Assembly: GCA_947490035.1 (NCBI GenBank)
Contig: CANLGS010000283.1
Coordinates: 1 to 6,085, forward strand
Direction of reading: 5' to 3'
Length of the DNA: 6,085 nucleotides
Source: Gemmataceae bacterium
GTDB taxonomy: Bacteria > Planctomycetota > Planctomycetia > Gemmatales > Gemmataceae
The notes under the pieces: model-generated
What the model saw: the letters and a program-made list of their open reading frames with translations, nothing else
The model's database searches: none
What the model was told of the DNA's origin: nothing
Position numbers and translations under genes: made by a program
Shown: piece after piece, positions 1-4,267 of the stretch
Layout: every line of letters begins with the position of its first letter
Position numbering within the stretch: position 1 is the first letter of the stretch

Positions 1-656
1 AACCATTCCAGGTTGCCCCAGTGGGCGCCGGCCAACGATTCGCACCCGGCATCGCCGAACGGGACCGCGAGCGACAGCCCGCGCAGGTTCCGCAGGTGTT
101 TGCACCCCGCCAGCGCCTTCGTCACCGCGGTGCCCTCGTCGCCGGGCGCGTGCATCTGGACTGTGAGGTGCGACAGCCCGGCCAGGACCGGCTGCTTGAG
201 CAGCGCGACCAGTTGCGCGACGGTAATGTACCGCACGACCAGCCAGCGCGTCGGCAGCGCGTCGAACGCCCGCGCCAGCCCGGCCGCGAGGGCGCGCATC
301 GCCTTCACGCCGTACCGCTCGTAGCCGTCGAATTCGAGGAAGCGCGGGAACCCGCGATGTGACTGCCACCACCACAGCTTCGCGCCGTCCACCGACAGGC
401 CGCCGGGGAACGTCGGTCGCGGGCCGGGCGCGTGCGCGCTGAGCCACAGGCGCAGTTCCTCGTCGCGGTCCACGAGCGCCGGGTACTCCGCGTCATCCGG
501 GTGCGCGGACGCGAACTGGCACTGCGTGCGGACGAACTCGCCTTCCTCGTCGCGCCCGTTCTCTTGTAGCCAGTCGGCGTACACGAGGCGCGCGGTGTCG
601 TCGTCCGGGTTGCGGACTATCGCGCGGAACAGAGCGGTTTCGTCGGGGTCGGTCAT
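1..656 (-). CDS. TIGR02996 repeat-companion domain protein with LRR-like region (partial, C-terminus missing)
   Basis: The frame is open from an ATG at 654-656 to the left edge, giving 218 codons with no stop. Residues 1 to about 48 match the TIGR02996 'repeat-companion' domain: an FRAIVRNPDDD stretch (10-20), then RLVYADWLQENG (23-34), then GEFVRTQCQ (39-47). This domain is known from Gemmata-type planctomycetes, usually at the N-terminus of proteins carrying leucine-rich or similar repeats. Residues about 145-218 are Leu-rich with spacing like degenerate LRRs (LAGLSHLTV at 158-166, HLRNLRGLSLAV at 187-198). The middle segment (about 60-140) has a Trp-rich patch, KLWWWQ (93-98). No signal peptide or membrane segment is visible, so it is probably cytoplasmic. 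The start fits the usual N-terminus of the family, but there is no good Shine-Dalgarno sequence. The leader instead carries the 673-778 inverted repeat. The gene follows the methyltransferase in the same direction, 180 bp away. Its molecular function is unknown; a protein-binding role is only an inference from the repeats. Confidence 0.88.
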   Translation of the reverse strand, partial: MTDPDETALFRAIVRNPDDDTARLVYADWLQENGRDEEGEFVRTQCQFASAHPDDAEYPALVDRDEELRLWLSAHAPGPRPTFPGGLSVDGAKLWWWQSHRGFPRFLEFDGYERYGVKAMRALAAGLARAFDALPTRWLVVRYITVAQLVALLKQPVLAGLSHLTVQMHAPGDEGTAVTKALAGCKHLRNLRGLSLAVPFGDAGCESLAGAHWGNLEW

Positions 657-672
657 GGGCGGTGGTGTCCAG

Positions 673-778
673 CCCAAACCCCTCCCCTAAGAAGGGAGGG
701 GCTTCAGACGAAGACGGCGAACGCGCAGCGTCCGCGTTTAAGCCCCTCCCTTCTTAGGGGAGGGGTTGGGGAGGGGTT
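673..778. repeat. REPIN/MITE-like inverted repeat with perfect 28-bp arms
   Basis: Bases 677-704 and 740-767 are exact reverse complements (28 of 28), separated by a 35-base spacer. Past one mismatch the pairing continues for three more base pairs (673-675 with 769-771). Each arm is itself nearly palindromic, a C-rich tract and a G-rich tract around a short A/T-containing centre (CTAAG on the left, CTTAG on the right). Each arm alone could therefore fold, or the two arms could form one long hairpin. The spacer has a smaller 6-bp stem (720-725 with 733-738). The 11-base unit GGGGAGGGGTT at 757-767 is repeated in tandem at 768-778. The element lies between two minus-strand genes. In the transcript it would sit downstream of the methyltransferase stop and just ahead of the next gene's start. 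There is no T tract for a classic intrinsic terminator. I infer a dispersed repeat; no transposase gene is visible here. Confidence 0.85.
757..776 (+). other. Putative G-quadruplex motif
   Basis: Four runs of four guanines (757-760, 762-765, 768-771, 773-776) are separated by loops of A, TT and A. This satisfies the standard four-tract, short-loop quadruplex rule and could stack four tetrads. It lies on the plus strand, which is the template strand for the minus-strand genes on either side. A folded quadruplex could therefore slow RNA polymerase coming from the methyltransferase gene. It overlaps the right arm of the inverted repeat, so quadruplex and hairpin would compete. Folding is an inference from sequence. 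Confidence 0.6.
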
Positions 779-836
779 CTGGCTGCTCATCCTAATGTAC
801 CACGCCGCGCGAGCGAAGCCACGACCGGCCCGCGGA

Positions 837-2015
837 TCACAGCACCTCGCCCAGACCGGGCACCGGGCACACGCCGTCCACCGCGAACAGTTTCAGTCGG
901 TCGAGGCGCACCGCGCCCGGCCCTTCGACCTGCGACACGCGAAGCGTGACGGTCGTTTCGCGCGGCAGGTGGAACGGCAGGTCGCGGGCGTTCGCCAGGA
1001 ACCACCACGCGACCACATGCCACTTGCCGCGCGGAAGGCGGTCGAAGCTCACTTCAAAGGCGAGCGTGCTGTCCTTGTCCGCGGTCAGGTCGATCTCCGC
1101 GACGTACCGCCCGGCGGGCAACCGCACCTGCAACTCACAGGTCGTCGCGTCGGGGCGCGCGAGATCAGCGCCCGCGAACTCCTGCGTCAGGCGCCGCGCT
1201 TTGCGGTTCGCGTAGGCGGTTTCGTGCAACCGGTCGCGGTGGATGCAGACGACGTTGCGAACGGAGGAGTTCGCCGGGAAGTCGGTCGCGGCGTGAATGT
1301 CTTCGTAGGAGCTACAGTCGAACACCTCGTAGCCGAGACCCCGCACGAAGTCGAGCGCGTGCATCTCGTGCGTCCGGTGTTCGAGGACGAGGTGCGGCTT
1401 GTGGCGCGCGAGTGTGTTCTTGAAGCCGGTGAGCGCGTGGAACTCGGCACCTTCGATGTCCATCTTCACCACGTTCGGGAACAGCCCGTGGCGCTCCGCG
1501 AAGTCATCGAGCGCGAGTGTGGGGATTGCCATTTCCCGGGTGTCGGCGTCCACGGTGCCGGTCACGGTGGCCGCGGCCGGCACGCCGGGCGGGATCAGCA
1601 TCGTCACCCACTCGCCGGTCGTGTGCCACACGGCCGCGTGCGTCAGGTGAACGGTATTCAGCACGTTCGCGCTACAGTTGTTGGTCAACTTCGCGAGCAT
1701 TCCGGGGTTGGCCTCGAATGCGCACACGGTGCCGCGCGGCCCGGCGGCGCGGGCCATCACCTGCGCGAGCGCGCCGTCGAACGCGCCCACGTCGAAACAC
1801 ACGTCGCCGGGACGGATGAGGTCGCGGAGCGCGAGGTTCACGCCCGGCTCGCCGACGATTGGTTCGTACCACGCGGGGATGTCGCGCACCAGCCAGCCGG
1901 TTTCGGTGATGCGCGCGTCCAGTACGCCGCACAGCCGGTCGAACCGGTTGCGCCGCACCAGGCGCAGGTTGAACACCTTCAGCGCGGACTGCACGAGCGT
2001 GGTCGCGGTCTTCAT
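837..2015 (-). CDS. FkbM-family SAM-dependent methyltransferase with C-terminal beta-rich extension
   Basis: This 392-residue protein has the hallmarks of the FkbM methyltransferase family (PF05050), which transfers a methyl group from S-adenosylmethionine, often to a sugar hydroxyl of a glycan or natural product. The SAM-binding motif I DVGAFDG is at 75-81, the acidic ribose-binding loop FEANP at 100-104, and the family signature VKMDIEGAE at 183-191, followed by the strand HLVLEHR at 208-214. The fold spans about residues 55-260. Beyond it lies a segment of about 110 residues (282-392) with alternating hydrophobic strands (ELQVRLPAGRYVAEIDL, 294-310; TTVTLRVSQVEG, 354-365) that the core enzyme does not need and that resembles a beta-sandwich or accessory domain. 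The ATG at 2013-2015 is chosen over an in-frame TTG at 2031-2033 because GGAG lies six bases before the ATG. No signal peptide is evident, so it is likely cytoplasmic. The substrate is unknown and no glycosyltransferase is adjacent. The PF06439 gene is divergent, 131 bp away. Confidence 0.9.
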   Translation of the reverse strand: MKTATTLVQSALKVFNLRLVRRNRFDRLCGVLDARITETGWLVRDIPAWYEPIVGEPGVNLALRDLIRPGDVCFDVGAFDGALAQVMARAAGPRGTVCAFEANPGMLAKLTNNCSANVLNTVHLTHAAVWHTTGEWVTMLIPPGVPAAATVTGTVDADTREMAIPTLALDDFAERHGLFPNVVKMDIEGAEFHALTGFKNTLARHKPHLVLEHRTHEMHALDFVRGLGYEVFDCSSYEDIHAATDFPANSSVRNVVCIHRDRLHETAYANRKARRLTQEFAGADLARPDATTCELQVRLPAGRYVAEIDLTADKDSTLAFEVSFDRLPRGKWHVVAWWFLANARDLPFHLPRETTVTLRVSQVEGPGAVRLDRLKLFAVDGVCPVPGLGEVL

Positions 2016-2021
2016 AAACGG

Positions 2022-2025
2022 CTCC
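2022..2025 (-). promoter_or_regulatory. Ribosome binding site (GGAG) deciding the methyltransferase start
   Basis: Read on the minus strand, GGAG is followed by six bases and then ATG (2015-2013). This supports the ATG and argues against the TTG six codons upstream, since the motif would fall inside the longer reading frame. Confidence 0.6.
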
Positions 2026-2098
2026 GAACGCAAGATGGTTGACCGGAATTCTTACGGCGAAATTGTGTACGACCGCAACCCCAACCGCGCCGCGGGTG

Positions 2099-2107
2099 TG
2101 GTATCAT
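2099..2107 (+). promoter_or_regulatory. Candidate extended -10 promoter for the PF06439 gene
   Basis: TGGTATCAT matches the extended -10 pattern TGnTATAAT with one mismatch in the hexamer (TATCAT, 2102-2107). No convincing -35 box lies 16-18 bases upstream, which is tolerated for extended -10 promoters. Transcription would begin near 2114, leaving a leader of about 33 bases before the ATG at 2147. A TTGACC at 2039-2044 lies too far upstream to pair with this -10. The call rests on consensus matching only, and planctomycete promoter rules are poorly known. Confidence 0.4.
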
Positions 2108-2146
2108 CGGCCGGTCGCCCCTCACACCCTCGAAGGAACTCTCCCC

Positions 2147-2890
2147 ATGTGTCGGTTCGTTTCGCTGCTGCTCGTCCTCGCCGCCGGTGTCGCGGTCGGC
2201 CAGGAGAAGAAGCCCGTTGACAAGAAAGACCCGCCGAAGGAAGCCCCGGTCGTGAAGCCGCGCGAGGGCAAGTCGGAGACGATCAACCTGTTCGACGGCA
2301 AGACCCTCAAAGGCTGGGAGGGCTACGAAGACCTGTGGTCGGTGAAGGACGGCGTGATCGTCGCGAAGAACACGGAGGCGCTGAAGTACAGCACCTACCT
2401 GCTGACGAAGGACAAGTACACCGACTTCCGGCTGAAGTTCGCGTCGAAGCTGGTCACGTCGGAAATGCACTCGGGCGTGAGCTTCTGGGGCGAGGTGTAC
2501 CCCAAGGCCGACGGCAAGGTGACGGACCCGAAGAAGGACCGCACCGAACACACGTACAAGGGCCATCTGGTGATGTTCCCGTCCGGGTACGGCATGTACG
2601 ACCTGTTCGGGCGCAACGGCCTGCCGGTTGACAGCGCCCCGGCGAAGAAGGCCGGTATGGGCAAGCAGCACGACTGGAACGACATCGAGATTCTGGCGCA
2701 GGGCAACCGCGTCCGCGTCGCGGTGAACGGCGTCGCGGTTGTAGATTGGCGCGACCCCTTGCCGGACCGCATCAAGGAGGCGCCGATCGGCCTGCAACTG
2801 CACTCGAACTCGGTGCCGCAGGAGGTGCAGTTCAAGGGGCTGGTGCTTGAGACCTTCCCGAAGGAAGACAAGCTGCTGACCGTGAAGTGA
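2147..2890 (+). CDS. Secreted PF06439 (DUF1080) protein, 3-keto-disaccharide hydrolase-like
   Basis: The protein has 247 residues. Residues 1 to about 19 form a signal peptide: a short n-region (MCR), a hydrophobic core (VSLLLVLAAGVAV) and a likely cleavage site near VGQ-E. A Lys/Pro-rich linker follows (20-42). The rest matches PF06439, a jelly-roll (concanavalin-like) domain very abundant in planctomycetes. Visible family signatures are NLFDGKTLKGWEG (47-59), WSVKDGVIVA (64-73), SGVSFWGE (109-116), WNDIEILAQGNRVRVAVNGV (177-196) and IGLQLHS (214-220) leading into the last strand. Members act on 3-keto-glycosides or have unproven sugar-related roles; the exact substrate here cannot be read from the sequence. 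It should act outside the cytoplasmic membrane. The ATG at 2147 is preferred over an in-frame start at 2039 because it begins the signal peptide and has AAGGA (2133-2137) nine bases upstream. It is transcribed divergently from the methyltransferase and convergently with the ATPase gene. Confidence 0.9.
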   Translation: MCRFVSLLLVLAAGVAVGQEKKPVDKKDPPKEAPVVKPREGKSETINLFDGKTLKGWEGYEDLWSVKDGVIVAKNTEALKYSTYLLTKDKYTDFRLKFASKLVTSEMHSGVSFWGEVYPKADGKVTDPKKDRTEHTYKGHLVMFPSGYGMYDLFGRNGLPVDSAPAKKAGMGKQHDWNDIEILAQGNRVRVAVNGVAVVDWRDPLPDRIKEAPIGLQLHSNSVPQEVQFKGLVLETFPKEDKLLTVK

Positions 2891-2911
2891 CGAGGCGGTT
2901 CAAAAGCAGAA

Positions 2912-3022
2912 GAGCCGCAGATGACGCAGACAGACGCAGATCAAGACCACGACGAAGAGTGTTTTAAGAACAATCTTCTGTCTGCTGTCTTGATCTGCGT
3001 CTGTCTGCGTCATCTGCGGCTC
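2912..3022. repeat. Long inverted repeat (36-bp arms) between convergent genes; possible bidirectional terminator
   Basis: Bases 2912-2947 are the exact reverse complement of 2987-3022 (36 pairs), with a 39-base loop (2948-2986). Allowing a 3-base indel, the similarity continues outwards to about 2908 and 3029. Each arm holds three copies of an 8-base unit close to GACGCAGA, starting at 2914 (GCCGCAGA), 2923 and 2933, so spaced 9-10 bases, about one helical turn. The element nearly fills the gap between two converging genes: it starts 21 bases after one stop codon and ends 14 bases before the other. A transcript from either side would form a very stable hairpin, so termination in both directions is plausible, although there is no U tract directly after the stem. 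It is unrelated in sequence to the 673-778 repeat but similar in plan (arm, 35-39-base spacer, arm). I infer a dispersed REPIN/MITE-like element. Confidence 0.88.
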
Positions 3023-3036
3023 CTCTTCTTCCGTTC

Positions 3037-4011
3037 TCAATCCCCTACGCGCGCGCCGGCCGGGAACAGCGCGTCGTCGTCGTCCGGCAGGCCCGGCAGC
3101 GCCTTCGCGCCGGCGGTCGCGGGCACCTTCACCTTCGACGCGAGCGCCGCCTTGCGCCGGTCCTTGTCGTCGGCGAGCCGCGACTGGAGCACCTTCGGGA
3201 TCGCGCCCCACACCGTCGCCAGGTCCGGCAGCGTCTTCGCGGCGTTGAGCAGTCGGCGGTGCTGGTCTTCGGGCGACACCGCCGCGTCCACCGGTTCGGC
3301 CGACAGCCACCAGTCGAACAGCGGCTTCCAGAACGTCGGGCCGGGGTGGTCGCACGTCTTGCCGTCCATCGCGGTGCAGCCGCGCACCTTCTCGACGCGG
3401 GCCGCGTGGTTCTCCACCTCCAAGCGAATCACGGCGTCGAACTCGTACTCGGTGTTCTCGCGCTGGTCGGTCTTCATGCCCACCTTCTTGATCTTCGTCT
3501 TGCCCGCGTCGTCGATGCGCTCGTACTCGGACTTCACGCGCATCGTCGCGATGCAGTGCGAGCGCGGGTCGGTCATGGTGGTGAGCATCTTGCGCTGCTC
3601 CGGCGTGACCTGCGCCCAGCCGCCGAACTTGTCGCCGCGGTTGGCCCGCGCGTAGGTATCCACCTTCTCCATCGCGCCGTGCCAGGCGTGCGACAGGCTG
3701 TCGAAGATGACGATGTCGAACCCGGCCCCGACGAGGTACTCGTAGCACTCGGCGTAGCCGACCGGGTGCTGCGCTGTGTGCGGGATGGGGCACACCTCGT
3801 ACTCCCACTTCTCGCCGTCCATCTGCACGCCGTCGTACAGGCCGGCGCTCTCGTTCTCGCTGTCCGCGACGACGATCTTCTTCCCGATGCCGGCGCGCTT
3901 CATGGCGAACGCGAGCCGGAGCGCGCTGAACGTCTTGCCGGAACCGGACAGCCCTTCGATGCTGATCTTCAGCGGGCGGCGCTGCCGCTTCGCCTTGCGC
4001 ACTTCGAACAT
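3037..4011 (-). CDS. Phage-type P-loop ATPase (AAA_24 / RecA-like fold)
   Basis: This 324-residue protein has a Walker A motif GLSGSGKT (20-27) and a Walker B strand FDIVIFDS (98-105) continuing into SLSHAW, plus an acidic loop DSENES (50-55). Further blocks typical of the phage ATP-binding family around PF13479 are HCIATMRVKSEY (152-163) and KVGMKTDQRENTEYEFD (176-192). Such proteins are often encoded beside single-strand annealing or recombination genes in phages and prophages. Binding and hydrolysis of ATP can be inferred with confidence; a role in DNA recombination or repair is a contextual inference. The tail (257-293) is helical and charged, followed by a Pro/Gly/Ala linker and an acidic patch DDDDALF (310-316). 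There is no signal peptide. The ATG at 4009-4011 is chosen over an in-frame GTG at 4048-4050 because AGGAGG lies eight bases upstream. No other phage gene is in the window. It converges on the PF06439 gene and diverges from the cytochrome gene. Confidence 0.87.
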   Translation of the reverse strand: MFEVRKAKRQRRPLKISIEGLSGSGKTFSALRLAFAMKRAGIGKKIVVADSENESAGLYDGVQMDGEKWEYEVCPIPHTAQHPVGYAECYEYLVGAGFDIVIFDSLSHAWHGAMEKVDTYARANRGDKFGGWAQVTPEQRKMLTTMTDPRSHCIATMRVKSEYERIDDAGKTKIKKVGMKTDQRENTEYEFDAVIRLEVENHAARVEKVRGCTAMDGKTCDHPGPTFWKPLFDWWLSAEPVDAAVSPEDQHRRLLNAAKTLPDLATVWGAIPKVLQSRLADDKDRRKAALASKVKVPATAGAKALPGLPDDDDALFPAGARVGD

Positions 4012-4019
4012 GGTGATTT

Positions 4020-4025
4020 CCTCCT
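4020..4025 (-). promoter_or_regulatory. Consensus Shine-Dalgarno (AGGAGG) of the ATPase gene
   Basis: Read on the minus strand, AAAGGAGG is followed by eight bases and then ATG. This is the strongest ribosome binding site in the window. It fixes the start at 4011 and rules out the GTG 13 codons upstream. Confidence 0.8.
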
Positions 4026-4129
4026 TTAGAGGACGGTGGGACTGAGACACAGGAACAACATTACTCTCTCATCGTCGCGGCGCGCGCGGCCGGCTCATAT
4101 GTTCGCTGGTTCAGTAGTGGACAAAAAGA

Positions 4130-4135
4130 TATAAT
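4130..4135 (+). promoter_or_regulatory. Candidate -10 box (TATAAT) in an AT-rich island upstream of the cytochrome gene
   Basis: A perfect TATAAT lies in an AT-rich stretch (about 4095-4140) that stands out from GC-rich surroundings, in the 256-bp divergent spacer 4012-4267. The hexamer at the standard distance (TGGTTC, 4107-4112, 17-base spacing) is a poor -35. A good -35-like TGGACA (4118-4123) is only six bases away and cannot pair with it. Transcription starting near 4142 would give a leader of about 125 bases. On the minus strand the same island offers TTGTCC (4124-4119) and, 17 bases on, CATATG (4101-4096), a weak candidate promoter for the ATPase gene. The rest of the spacer holds no gene I can support. 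Confidence 0.45.
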
Positions 4136-4255
4136 ACGTGCCCGCACAACCGAACCGGCCGAAACCGCCGGAAAATGATGGACCGCCCGCCCGCGTTCGG
4201 GGCACTACTCTCCGTGCGGGGTTGAACGGGGATGATTCGCGTTCGCCAATCGGGT

Positions 4256-4260
4256 GAGGT
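4256..4260 (+). promoter_or_regulatory. Ribosome binding site (GAGGT) of the cytochrome c gene
   Basis: GAGG ends eight bases before the ATG at 4268-4270, a normal spacing. An in-frame ATG 12 codons upstream (4232-4234) has only a weak G-rich stretch (ACGGGG) ahead of it and is less likely to be the start. Confidence 0.6.
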
Positions 4261-4267
4261 AGCGCTC

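Noticed and set aside
677..767. CRISPR-like array
   Set aside because: There are only two units, in inverted orientation, with no series of direct repeats and spacers and no cas genes.
795..2042. 415-codon open frame on the plus strand opposite the methyltransferase
   Set aside because: Its composition is Arg/His/Val-biased with no family motif, while the opposite strand holds complete SAM-binding and FkbM signatures.
2039..2044. TTGACC as a -35 box for the PF06439 gene
   Set aside because: No acceptable -10 lies 16-18 bases downstream (the candidate there is ATTGTG), and the good TATCAT is about 57 bases away.
2012..2803. 263-codon minus-strand frame opposite the PF06439 gene
   Set aside because: It overlaps a well-supported gene and runs across its promoter region; its sequence is biased and motif-free.
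3259..4029. 256-codon plus-strand frame opposite the ATPase
   Set aside because: It is a shadow of the Walker A/B gene; the translation is low-complexity and Arg/Val/Leu-rich, with no domain.
4118..4135. TGGACA plus TATAAT as a single sigma-70 promoter
   Set aside because: The two boxes are only six bases apart, far short of the 16-18 needed.
4175..4225. 16-codon small frame in the cytochrome leader as a real gene
   Set aside because: There is only a weak ribosome binding site and no comparative evidence. It is kept as part of a leader finding, not as a gene.
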